A DNA stretch of 64,000 nucleotides, taken from contig NZ_JABBMT010000005.1 of the NCBI RefSeq assembly GCF_012927645.1, positions 62,001-126,000 on the forward strand, written 5' to 3'. This DNA comes from Pseudoalteromonas arctica (lineage in GTDB: Bacteria > Pseudomonadota > Gammaproteobacteria > Enterobacterales > Alteromonadaceae). Shown in pieces: positions 28,099 to 36,269 of this stretch (its first letter is position 1; every line of letters starts with the position of its first letter). Under the pieces are notes generated by a model. It was not told the DNA's origin and did no database searches. It saw only the letters and a list, made by a program, of their open reading frames with translations. A program made the translations under genes and the position numbers.

Positions 28099-28869
28099 GT
28101 GAAAATTTGGACGGTAGCAAATCAAAAAGGTGGTGTAGGGAAGACGACCACTGCTGTGAGCTTAGCTGGTATATTAGCGCTGCAAGGAAAGCGAGTATTA
28201 CTGATTGATACCGATCCTCATGCATCTTTAACATATTACTTTGGTATTGATTCAGAAGATTTAGAAGTCAGTGTGTATGATATATTTGCCCGTGGAAACG
28301 CCATGGCAAGTGAAGAAATATTGCAAGCTTTGTGTCCATCGAACATAGATAACTTAGATATTCTTCCTGCAACGATGGCAATCGCGACACTTGACCGCAG
28401 TATGGGTAATAAAACTGGAATGGGGCTGATCTTAAAAAAAGCCCTCGCAAAAATTAGTGAGCATTATGATTATGCTATTTTAGATTGCCCGCCAGTGTTA
28501 GGTGTTTTAATGGTTAACGCATTGGCTGCAAGTGAGCGCATTTTAGTGCCAGTACAAACTGAGTTTTTAGCACTCAAAGGGCTTGACCGAATGATGCGAA
28601 CCATGGAATTAATGCAAAGCTCGCAATCAAAGCAGTATCAATATACCATTATCCCTACAATGTATGATAAGCGCACCAATGCATCCCTTGAAGCATATAA
28701 GACATTACAGCAAACGTACCAAGAAAAAGTATGGCCGGGGGTAATACCCGTAGATACTAAGTTCCGTGATGCAAGTTTAGCTCAACAAGTACCGATTCAG
28801 TATTGTCCACGCTCAAGAGGTGTTTATGCTTATCGCGCATTACTCGATTATTTGATTGAACAAGGTTAA
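28099..28869 (+). CDS. parC: ParA-like polar chemotaxis ATPase ParC
   Basis: A 256-residue ParA/Soj family ATPase with KGGVGKTTTAVSLAG, DTDPHASLTYYFG and DYAILDCPPVLGV. Its place among chemotaxis genes, not next to parB, identifies it as ParC, which brings chemotaxis arrays to the pole. It starts with GTG behind AAGGTG. It should not be confused with topoisomerase IV subunit ParC. Confidence 0.9.
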   Translation: MKIWTVANQKGGVGKTTTAVSLAGILALQGKRVLLIDTDPHASLTYYFGIDSEDLEVSVYDIFARGNAMASEEILQALCPSNIDNLDILPATMAIATLDRSMGNKTGMGLILKKALAKISEHYDYAILDCPPVLGVLMVNALAASERILVPVQTEFLALKGLDRMMRTMELMQSSQSKQYQYTIIPTMYDKRTNASLEAYKTLQQTYQEKVWPGVIPVDTKFRDASLAQQVPIQYCPRSRGVYAYRALLDYLIEQG

Positions 28870-28872
28870 TGA

Positions 28873-29658
28873 ATGAGTAAGCAATTATTTGCTAATGAAA
28901 AAGTAATGACCCAGTATTTGGGGGCTTTACTGTGCGAAGACGATGAGTCAACAGACTTACACCCGGTTGCAAAATTACTCGAACAAGTTCCACCCACAGA
29001 AAGTAGTAATAAAATGCCACTCAAGGCGTCGCAGCAGACGATTGTGCAGCCAAGCGCACTTGATGAGCCAAAGACAAGCCCTCGGGAAGAAATACCAGCG
29101 CCGCTTGAGAAACCACAGATCCAAGCTAATATCAAAGATATAGCTAAAGTGAGTGAACAGTTAAATGTTGCTGAAGCTAAAACTCCTGTGCAGCGCCAAG
29201 AAGATTATTTTGATGGCGAGTTTCAGGCGTTATTCTTTGAAGTGGCAGGACTTACCCTCGCTGTACCATTAAAAGCACTTGGTGGTATTCATCAATTAGG
29301 TGAAGTTAATCAGCTTTTTGGTAAACCTAAGTGGTTTAAAGGCGTGATGCTAAATCGTGATGAGAATCTTAATGTAGTTGATACCGCTCTATGGGTGATG
29401 CCAGAAAAGTATACCCAAGAGTTAGAAGAAAAATTAAACTACCAATACTTAATTACTTTAGGTAATAGCCAATGGGGATTGTTGGCTGAAAAGCTGGTTA
29501 ATAACATTACACTACGCAGTGAAGATGTGAAATGGCGAGCTAAAAGTGGCAAGCGGCCTTGGCTTGCAGGTGTAATTAAAGAAAAAATGTGTGCCTTAAT
29601 TGATGTGCAAAGCTTAGGTCAATTATTAGAGCAAGGTTTAGACAGCCGCGACCAGTAA
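28873..29658 (+). CDS. parP: ParP, CheW-like array-anchoring protein
   Basis: A 261-residue protein with a variable N-terminal half (short conserved start with MTQYLGALLCED, then Pro/Gln/Lys-rich linker) and a C-terminal CheW-like domain (about 117-250). ParP ties CheA and chemoreceptors to ParC at the pole. It lies three bases after parC and just before the true cheW. Identification rests on domain plus context. Confidence 0.88.
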   Translation: MSKQLFANEKVMTQYLGALLCEDDESTDLHPVAKLLEQVPPTESSNKMPLKASQQTIVQPSALDEPKTSPREEIPAPLEKPQIQANIKDIAKVSEQLNVAEAKTPVQRQEDYFDGEFQALFFEVAGLTLAVPLKALGGIHQLGEVNQLFGKPKWFKGVMLNRDENLNVVDTALWVMPEKYTQELEEKLNYQYLITLGNSQWGLLAEKLVNNITLRSEDVKWRAKSGKRPWLAGVIKEKMCALIDVQSLGQLLEQGLDSRDQ

Positions 29659-29677
29659 CGATATTCGGAGTAATAAC

Positions 29678-30175
29678 ATGAGTGAACAAAGATTATTATC
29701 AAGCAGTAAAAATACCGATGGCAATGATGAAGTATTGCAATGGGTTACTTTTAAGCTTGAATCAGAAACCTATGGTGTAAATGTAATGCAAGTACAAGAA
29801 ATTTTGCGTTACACAGAAATTGCTCCAGTACCAGGTGCTCCAAGCTATGTTTTAGGGATTATTAATTTACGTGGCAATGTTGTAACAGTAATAGATACAC
29901 GTGCACGATTTGGTTTGATGTCTGCAGAAGCAACAGACAATTCACGAGTATTAATTATTGAAGCTGAAGAGCAAGTTATTGGTATCTTAGCCGACAGTGT
30001 AGCTGAAGTGGTTTATTTGCGTAGCTCAGAAATTGATAGTGCGCCAAACATTGGCACTGAAGAAAGTGCCAAGTTTATTCAAGGTGTGAGTAATCGTGAT
30101 GGTGAATTATTGATTTTAGTTGATTTAAATAAATTACTAAATGACGAAGAGTGGGATGAGTTGAGCGATTTATAA
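29678..30175 (+). CDS. cheW: Chemotaxis coupling protein CheW
   Basis: A 165-residue single CheW domain containing YGVNVMQVQEILRYTEIAPVPGAP-type residues and the IINLRGNVVTVIDTRARFG strand. It links chemoreceptors to CheA. GGAG precedes its ATG. Confidence 0.96.
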   Translation: MSEQRLLSSSKNTDGNDEVLQWVTFKLESETYGVNVMQVQEILRYTEIAPVPGAPSYVLGIINLRGNVVTVIDTRARFGLMSAEATDNSRVLIIEAEEQVIGILADSVAEVVYLRSSEIDSAPNIGTEESAKFIQGVSNRDGELLILVDLNKLLNDEEWDELSDL

Positions 30176-30191
30176 CGCTTACGGAAAAACT

Positions 30192-30596
30192 ATGTTGTTA
30201 TACTCGTTGCTTGGCGTCTCAATTGTACTGGTGTTAGTATGCTTGGGACTAATTTTTATTAATAATAATAAGTACGCTGCAGCATTAAAAAGCAAAATAC
30301 TGCAACTGCAAGAAACTCAACAACAGCTCAGTATTTTACGCAGTGAAGTTGCAGAAATGCGCACTGGTATGCTAAGTATTGGTAAGCGCTTAGTCGCTGT
30401 AGAGCAGCAAAATCAAGAGTTAGCGCAGTTACAAGATGCGCAAAAATATGACGATCCTGATGCGAAAATTTATTCTCGAGCAGTGAAAATGGTTGAGTTA
30501 GGAGCCGATATTGAAGAGATCATACGAGAGTGTGAACTTCCGCGTGCCGAAGCCGAACTATTAATGTCGTTACATCATCAAAAGGGCGCTAATTAG
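30192..30596 (+). CDS. DUF2802 membrane-anchored protein
   Basis: A 134-residue protein with an N-terminal membrane helix (about 2-24), a Gln/Glu-rich coiled coil (35-80) and a short helical C-terminal domain (IYSRAVKMVELGADIEEIIR) typical of DUF2802. The same gene follows cheW in Vibrio and Pseudomonas. Its function is not established; the helical C-terminus may bind DNA or partner proteins. Ends the chemotaxis operon at a strong terminator. Confidence 0.8.
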   Translation: MLLYSLLGVSIVLVLVCLGLIFINNNKYAAALKSKILQLQETQQQLSILRSEVAEMRTGMLSIGKRLVAVEQQNQELAQLQDAQKYDDPDAKIYSRAVKMVELGADIEEIIRECELPRAEAELLMSLHHQKGAN

Positions 30597-30606
30597 CGCC
30601 TTTTAC
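30580..30606. terminator. Bidirectional terminator
   Basis: A GC-rich palindrome (30585-30600, GGCGCTAATTAGCGCC) is flanked by AAAA on one side and TTTT on the other. It lies between the convergent DUF2802 gene and flhX and can end transcripts from both. Confidence 0.85.
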
Positions 30607-30609
30607 TTT

Positions 30610-30918
30610 TTACGCCTGAATATTTAACTTGCCTTGAAAGTCTTGCCAGCCTGGTGGAAATTTACCCCGCAGTACATATGAAAAAGCAATCAGTTCGGCA
30701 ATCACATAATACAGTTCTTTTGGGATCTCTTCGCCAAGCTCTAAATGTGATAACGTTTTAGCCAATGCTTCATCTTTGTGGATCAAAATTCCTTTTTCTT
30801 CTGCGGCTTTAATGATCTCTTCTGCGAGCTCACCAAATCCTTTACAACTGATCGTAGGTGAGCGGCCGGCTTCATAAACTAAACCAATTGCAGACTTGTG
30901 TTTTGGCATCTCATTCAT
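30610..30918 (-). CDS. Free-standing FlhB C-terminal domain (FlhX/FlhB2-like)
   Basis: These 102 residues align with FlhB immediately after its NPTH cleavage site: AIGLVYEAGRSPTISCKGFG corresponds to the strand and helix following PTH, and ELGEEIPKELYYVIAELIAF to the last helix. No membrane helices and no NPTH are present. Helicobacter FlhX is known to substitute for the cleaved FlhB domain. It is three bases downstream of a second FliK-like gene, so the two probably work together. Whether it functions in this cell's flagellar export is unproven. Confidence 0.85.
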   Translation of the reverse strand: MNEMPKHKSAIGLVYEAGRSPTISCKGFGELAEEIIKAAEEKGILIHKDEALAKTLSHLELGEEIPKELYYVIAELIAFSYVLRGKFPPGWQDFQGKLNIQA

Positions 30919-30921
30919 GGT

Positions 30922-33438
30922 TTAAACCTTAATATTAATAATGGCATGGGACTGATAGAAAGCGTGGTGTTGCGGTGCACCTTGACTTAGCTGCATTTCA
31001 CCAACTTGTAGGCCATGGGCTGTTAATTTATGGCGCAAACTCTCAAGATGTGGATGAGTCATCGCAGTGATATCTTGACTTGAGGCAAGTAATTGACAAT
31101 CGAGTGCTTTATCCATTAATTCAGCGGTGATCTGTAATTGGCCTAGCTCTGCGTAATCAAAATTAAGTCGTACAAACCAAACATTTTTATCTTCGAGTTT
31201 ATTTTTACTTGGTTTTTTATATTGTCCTAATGAAATCTCAGTTTGTGCGGTTTCCGGTGGCAGTCGCATCGGCAGCAAAAATTGTACTAACGGATTATTA
31301 TCAGGCTGCTGATTGATAGGGGTACTGTTAATTTGGCTAATTGCCGTTTTTATTTGGCTCAGCTCAGCCGCTAAGGCTTGTGATTGTGGCTGTAATAATT
31401 GTTCTTGCAGTTTCTGTGGGTTAGTTGCTTTAAAGTTAGGCATTAATACTTGTAGTAAAGCATCAAGTGAGCTTTGACTATTAAAATTCAATGCGTTGCT
31501 ATTTGCTAAGCTTGGAGCCGCTAAAATAGCCACGGCCAGATGCTCAATAGATTGACTAAAACTATTTTGTAGGGCACTCGTTGTTAAGCTTTCTGGACGC
31601 AAAATACTGAGTATTTCTCGTTGAATGGTTAACGGTTGCAACGATTGGCTGTCAATCATGCGGCTAAAGGCTTGATTGACTAGTCGGTTTAAATCGACAT
31701 TCTCACTCACTTTGGTCGCTGCTAGTTTATCAATTTGTGAAGCGATATACTGTTTATCGTAGTTTGCTGTTGATTTAAAATTAGGCAGCGGTTTTTCGCT
31801 AGGCGTTTTTAGCAGTGACGCCAATAATTTGGCTTCCAGTGGTAAGCTTATTTGGCTTGCTGGTAAGGGGCTGGTTATCGGCTCTTTTAACTGTGTTGCT
31901 ATATGTAAGTGGGTACTTGCTTTTAGATTGTCGTTGTTTAACTGTGCTGTTAGGGATGCTATTTTGGTATCTACCCCAGCAATAATAACTGGTGTTGTTT
32001 TCAATTTTTGCTGAGCATCGGCTATAACTGTTTTGGCGACAGCGCTATTATCACTGGCATTGACAGTTGTACCATTGGTTTTGCTGGATTGAATAGCGGT
32101 AGCTAGTTTATTTAATTGTTTGTGGTTATCGGTATCTTTAATTAGTGGCGCCGCAGCGGGACTGTTATTTTTAACCGCATTAGGATCTGTAATACTTGCT
32201 AAACTGGCTTTTAATCGCTGAAATAACTGTACCAAGGGAGGCGACTGGTGATAGTTCTTTGGCAGCGCGGTGCCTTGGCTGATATCTGCTAGTAATGGTT
32301 GAGTGTTGTTTGTCGCCATTGCTACAAGGTTTATTTGCCTGAGTGATTTGGGCAATAAGGTTTGATTTGTTGGTGTTAGCGATTGTGCTACAGCTGATTT
32401 ATTGCTGAGCATGGCTAATTGACTAAATGGTTTGCTTTCAAAATAGCGTACAGCGTCACTGATCCTGGTTTTTAAATCAGCAAAACTGTCTTGTAACCAC
32501 GAGCTTATTGGGCTGCTAGTGACCAATGAAGGGCTGCTAGGTGCTGCACTTGTTTGCGTATTAAACTGGCTAGGTACATGGCTTTTTTGTAGCAGTGAAT
32601 TAAAAGTATGGGCTAATGAATTTTTTAATTGCAAAGCCATTTTTGGCAGCTGTGTTTTTATTATTAATTGTTCATTAAGCGCATTTAATTGTACTTTTTG
32701 AATTACTCCGGCAGGCAGGGTTGAGTGTGTGCAGTGGTTATTTAACGGCTGCTGCAGTGCGAGCTTAATATTGCCATTATAATTATTAAAGCTCAGTATT
32801 GCGGTGTTTTTATCTTGCTGTAGCTGCCCATTTGGTACTAGTTTACTGAGCCAAAGTGCAAGTTTTGCTTGGCTAATTGGCTGTTGGTGAAGTGTATTAG
32901 CAAAGCGATTAACAACGCTTAAAGTAAAGTTATTACGGTTCGGGGTAATGATTGCCTTTAGACCTTGCTCACTGTGCAGTAGTTGGGCTACTTCTTTATT
33001 GATAGGAATACTGGCTTGTAACTGATTTAACAGTAATTTTGCTGTAGGCTGTAAAATAATTTGCAACGACAAAGGTTTATTCTCTACTTGAACACCACTG
33101 TTAATAAAATTTAAAACACTTTGCAGTTGGTTTATTTGACGCAAGCTGATCTCAGTTTGCTTTGGTAAAATAGTGAGTTGTTTACCATCATTACTGAGTT
33201 GAATATCGGCACTGGCAATTTTTTGAGTGTTTGTTTCAGTGCCAGTCGTAGCTAAGCGTAATGTTTGCCAATGTTTATCAACGTAGACTTCCATCTGCAC
33301 AGAGCCTTTGGCGAATACGATGTTTTTAGCGCTGAGTGTTTGCTCGCTGAAAACAGGTAATTGCTGTGCAACACCATTGTCCGATGAATGACTGACAGGA
33401 AGCGAATTCGCTAATGTTATCTGTGTAGGTTTATTCAT
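30922..33438 (-). CDS. Second FliK-like hook-length control domain protein
   Basis: An 838-residue Gln/Leu/Ser-rich protein. Most of it is low in complexity; the C-terminal part (about 735-830) has a Flg_hook type fold with NFDYAELGQLQITAELMDK and LESLRHKLTAHGLQVGEMQL, parallel to the FliK core. No signal peptide. It is transcribed against the flanking flagellar and ccm operons and is followed by the FlhB C-domain gene. The size exceeds the true FliK of this window (665). It may measure a different structure or tune the main switch. Confidence 0.75.
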   Translation of the reverse strand: MNKPTQITLANSLPVSHSSDNGVAQQLPVFSEQTLSAKNIVFAKGSVQMEVYVDKHWQTLRLATTGTETNTQKIASADIQLSNDGKQLTILPKQTEISLRQINQLQSVLNFINSGVQVENKPLSLQIILQPTAKLLLNQLQASIPINKEVAQLLHSEQGLKAIITPNRNNFTLSVVNRFANTLHQQPISQAKLALWLSKLVPNGQLQQDKNTAILSFNNYNGNIKLALQQPLNNHCTHSTLPAGVIQKVQLNALNEQLIIKTQLPKMALQLKNSLAHTFNSLLQKSHVPSQFNTQTSAAPSSPSLVTSSPISSWLQDSFADLKTRISDAVRYFESKPFSQLAMLSNKSAVAQSLTPTNQTLLPKSLRQINLVAMATNNTQPLLADISQGTALPKNYHQSPPLVQLFQRLKASLASITDPNAVKNNSPAAAPLIKDTDNHKQLNKLATAIQSSKTNGTTVNASDNSAVAKTVIADAQQKLKTTPVIIAGVDTKIASLTAQLNNDNLKASTHLHIATQLKEPITSPLPASQISLPLEAKLLASLLKTPSEKPLPNFKSTANYDKQYIASQIDKLAATKVSENVDLNRLVNQAFSRMIDSQSLQPLTIQREILSILRPESLTTSALQNSFSQSIEHLAVAILAAPSLANSNALNFNSQSSLDALLQVLMPNFKATNPQKLQEQLLQPQSQALAAELSQIKTAISQINSTPINQQPDNNPLVQFLLPMRLPPETAQTEISLGQYKKPSKNKLEDKNVWFVRLNFDYAELGQLQITAELMDKALDCQLLASSQDITAMTHPHLESLRHKLTAHGLQVGEMQLSQGAPQHHAFYQSHAIINIKV

Positions 33439-33540
33439 TATTTTAAATCAAGTTTTCGTTAATCGGTGCAAAGCATTATTCGTATTACCCTATCATTATG
33501 ATAGACTAACGCCTAATTTTGGGTATAGAGAATCATCATC

Positions 33541-34161
33541 TTGTTACACATTAAGTCCGTCACCTGCATCAAGCAAGAACGTTGTTTGTTTGCGGATCTT
33601 AATTTCAGCTTGAAATCAGGCCAAATCATGCAATTAGCAGGCCCAAATGGGGCAGGTAAAACATCACTGCTGCGTATAATTGCGGGTTTTTCTACGCCCG
33701 ATGAGGGGCTGGTTATGTGGCAGGGTGAATCAATTGCAAAAAATTATGATGAATTTGCCCGTCAGTTGCTATTTATCGGCCATAAAACAGGGGTGAATAG
33801 TCAACTTAGTGCAATTGAAAATCTGCGATTTTGGTTACGGATCCAAGGCTATAACACAGATCAAGACCTGTATTCCTTACTGGCTAAAATCGGTTTAGTA
33901 GGCCTTGAAGATGTACCTGTGCGTACTTTATCAGCTGGTCAACAACGTCGTGTGGCGTTGATCAGACTTTGGCTTAATGATGCGAAATTATGGGTGCTGG
34001 ATGAGCCATTTACAGCCCTAGATAAAGCAGGTGTCGCATTTTTACAGCAACGCTTTTTAGCTCACCTAGAACAAGGTGGGGCGATTTTACTAACCACTCA
34101 TCAAGACTTAACGACCCACTTTAATGAGTTGCAAACCGTTACTCTGGAGTACCGACACTGA
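33541..34161 (+). CDS. ccmA: Heme exporter ATP-binding protein CcmA
   Basis: A 206-residue ABC ATPase with Walker A GPNGAGKTS, signature LSAGQQRRVALIRL and Walker B LWVLDEPFTALD. With CcmB it powers release of heme-loaded CcmE in cytochrome c maturation system I. The start is TTG at 33541, with AGAG about ten bases before; no nearer ATG keeps the first beta strand. First of nine ccm genes. Confidence 0.96.
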   Translation: MLHIKSVTCIKQERCLFADLNFSLKSGQIMQLAGPNGAGKTSLLRIIAGFSTPDEGLVMWQGESIAKNYDEFARQLLFIGHKTGVNSQLSAIENLRFWLRIQGYNTDQDLYSLLAKIGLVGLEDVPVRTLSAGQQRRVALIRLWLNDAKLWVLDEPFTALDKAGVAFLQQRFLAHLEQGGAILLTTHQDLTTHFNELQTVTLEYRH

Positions 34162-34847
34162 TGTTACGCCAGCATTCATATTGGCAGCTATTCAGTGCTG
34201 TTTGTAAAAAAGATTTACAGCTGGCATTTCGCCAGCGTGCTGAAATCGTAAACCCCATTTTATTTTTCTTAATTGTTATCACATTGTTTCCGTTAGCAAT
34301 TGGTCCTGAGCCCGGTCTACTTAGCCGTATGGCACCTGGTATTATTTGGGTCGCCGCGTTACTTTCAACCATGTTAGGCTTAGATAAACTATTTCGTGAT
34401 GATTATCATGATGGTAGTTTAGAGCAATTGATTGCTTCATCGTACCCGCTACCGTTAACGGTACTTGGCAAAGTGGTTGCCCATTGGATTATTACAGGCT
34501 TGCCGTTGGTGCTGATGACGCCGTTGTTCGCCTTGTTATTAAATTTAGACAATCAAGCATTGATTGCAACGGTGCTTACCTTGCTATTGGGGACACCATT
34601 ACTTAGTTTTATCGGCGCTATTGGCGCTGGACTTACTGTGGGATTACAAAAAGGCGGCATTTTGATGAGTTTATTGGTCTTGCCTTTATATATCCCCGTA
34701 TTAATTTTTGCAACGTCTGCTATCGATACCAGCACAATGTCGCTGGATTATAGTGGTCAGCTTGCCATTCTTGGTGCGATGCTTGTCATTGCAATTATCA
34801 GCGCACCAATCGCCATATCGTCAGCATTGAAAGTGAGTGTAAGTTAA
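34161..34847 (+). CDS. ccmB: Heme exporter membrane subunit CcmB
   Basis: A 228-residue protein with six hydrophobic helices, the permease partner of CcmA. The N-terminal FRQRAEIVNPILFFLIVITLFPL-type segment is typical. Its ATG overlaps the ccmA TGA by one base. Confidence 0.96.
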   Translation: MLRQHSYWQLFSAVCKKDLQLAFRQRAEIVNPILFFLIVITLFPLAIGPEPGLLSRMAPGIIWVAALLSTMLGLDKLFRDDYHDGSLEQLIASSYPLPLTVLGKVVAHWIITGLPLVLMTPLFALLLNLDNQALIATVLTLLLGTPLLSFIGAIGAGLTVGLQKGGILMSLLVLPLYIPVLIFATSAIDTSTMSLDYSGQLAILGAMLVIAIISAPIAISSALKVSVS

Positions 34848-34848
34848 T

Positions 34849-35586
34849 ATGTGGAAGTGGTTACATCCCTACGCTAAAGCAGATCGTGCATATCAATTAT
34901 GCAATACGTTACTGCCCTATTTTGCCGTGATAACGGTTGTCTTTATGATTATTGGTTGGGTCTGGGGATTAGCCTATGCACCAGCTGACTATCAACAAAA
35001 AGACAGTTATCGCATTATTTTTATTCATGTACCGTCAGCTATTTTGTCGATGGGGGCTTATACATCAATGGCTGTTGCGGCAGTGATCGCTTTGGTATGG
35101 CAACTTCGTAATGCCGAGTTGGCGGTGATTGCTATCGCACCGGTTGGTGCATGTGTAACTGCAATTGCACTTATTACTGGCGCCGCTTGGGGCAAACCTA
35201 TGTGGGGGGCGTGGTGGGTATGGGATGCACGACTTACATCTGAGCTCATTCTATTATTTTTATATTTAGGGGTATTGTCTTTATATCATGCCTTTGAAGA
35301 TAAAAAAGCAGCGGGTCGAGCTGCATCTATTTTGGCTATTGTGGGGGTAATTAACCTACCTATTATCCATTTTTCGGTTGAGTGGTGGAACACCTTGCAT
35401 CAAGGGGCCACTATTACCAAGTTTGATACTAAAGCCATTGATCCAAGTATGTTTTGGCCACTAATGGTAAATATAGTCGCGTTTGCTGGTTTTGTTGGCA
35501 TGGTGACTTTGATGCGTCTTAAAAATGAAATTTTACAACGTGAAAAGCATCGCCCTTGGGTGCGTCAGTTGTTAAATAGGGGCTAG
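34849..35586 (+). CDS. ccmC: Heme-handling protein CcmC
   Basis: A 245-residue membrane protein with the tryptophan-rich WWD heme motif (WGAWWVWDARLTSELI) and flanking histidines (FIHVPSA and PIIHFSVEWW). CcmC attaches heme to CcmE at the periplasmic face. Confidence 0.97.
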   Translation: MWKWLHPYAKADRAYQLCNTLLPYFAVITVVFMIIGWVWGLAYAPADYQQKDSYRIIFIHVPSAILSMGAYTSMAVAAVIALVWQLRNAELAVIAIAPVGACVTAIALITGAAWGKPMWGAWWVWDARLTSELILLFLYLGVLSLYHAFEDKKAAGRAASILAIVGVINLPIIHFSVEWWNTLHQGATITKFDTKAIDPSMFWPLMVNIVAFAGFVGMVTLMRLKNEILQREKHRPWVRQLLNRG

Positions 35587-35588
35587 TT

Positions 35589-35792
35589 ATGCAGTTTGAT
35601 TCTTTTTCTGATTTTATTGCCATGGGCGGTTACGGCTTTTATGTGTGGCTTTCTTTTGGTTCATGTACACTGATTTTATTAGGTATTTTAGTAAGCTCTT
35701 GGAATGATACTAAGCGTATTATGGTTTCTGTGCAGCAACAAGCTGAACGAGAGGCTCGCATTAAACACGCTCAACAGGAGAATCAAGCATGA
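35589..35792 (+). CDS. ccmD: Small cytochrome c maturation protein CcmD
   Basis: A 67-residue single-pass protein: [16 protein letters not shown] leads into a membrane helix, then a charged cytoplasmic tail. CcmD holds CcmC and CcmE together and aids release of holo-CcmE. Its stop overlaps the ccmE ATG. Confidence 0.94.
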   Translation: MQFDSFSDFIAMGGYGFYVWLSFGSCTLILLGILVSSWNDTKRIMVSVQQQAEREARIKHAQQENQA

Positions 35793-36268
35793 ACCCAAGA
35801 CGTAAGAAACGTTTGCTTGGCGTTGTCGCTATTATAGTTGGTATTGGTGCCGCTATCGGTTTAGTGCTGTATGCACTGCAAGAAAATATTAATTTATTTT
35901 ATACTCCTAGTGAGTTAATTGAAGGTAAAGGCTCAAATAAAGAAAAGCCGCACATTGGGCAAAAGTTGCGTATTGGCGGTATGGTTGTGCCAGGCTCTGT
36001 GATTCGAGATGAAACCAGCCTACAAGTAAGCTTTACCTTGATTGATACAGGCCCTTTAGTAACGATTAAATACCAAGGTATTTTGCCTGACTTATTTCGC
36101 GAGGGACAAGGGATTGTTGCTCAAGGTGTGTTGATTGAACCTGATGTAATAGAAGCGTTTGAAGTGTTGGCTAAGCATGATGAAGAATACATGCCTGCTG
36201 AAGTTGCGGAAGCGGTGAAGGGGATCAAACACGAAAAACCTAAATATAACTTAGAAAGTGGCAATTAA
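35789..36268 (+). CDS. ccmE: Periplasmic heme chaperone CcmE
   Basis: A 159-residue protein with an N-terminal anchor ([19 protein letters not shown]) and an OB-fold ending at the heme-binding histidine in [11 protein letters not shown]. It carries heme from CcmC to CcmF/H. Confidence 0.97.
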   Translation: MNPRRKKRLLGVVAIIVGIGAAIGLVLYALQENINLFYTPSELIEGKGSNKEKPHIGQKLRIGGMVVPGSVIRDETSLQVSFTLIDTGPLVTIKYQGILPDLFREGQGIVAQGVLIEPDVIEAFEVLAKHDEEYMPAEVAEAVKGIKHEKPKYNLESGN

Positions 36269-36269
36269 G

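Noticed and set aside
28099..28869. Plasmid or chromosome partition ParA
   Set aside because: No parB or parS lies beside it; its place between motD and parP identifies the chemotaxis ParC.
28873..30175. Two redundant cheW genes
   Set aside because: Only the second is a plain CheW; the first has a long extra N-terminal half and fits ParP.
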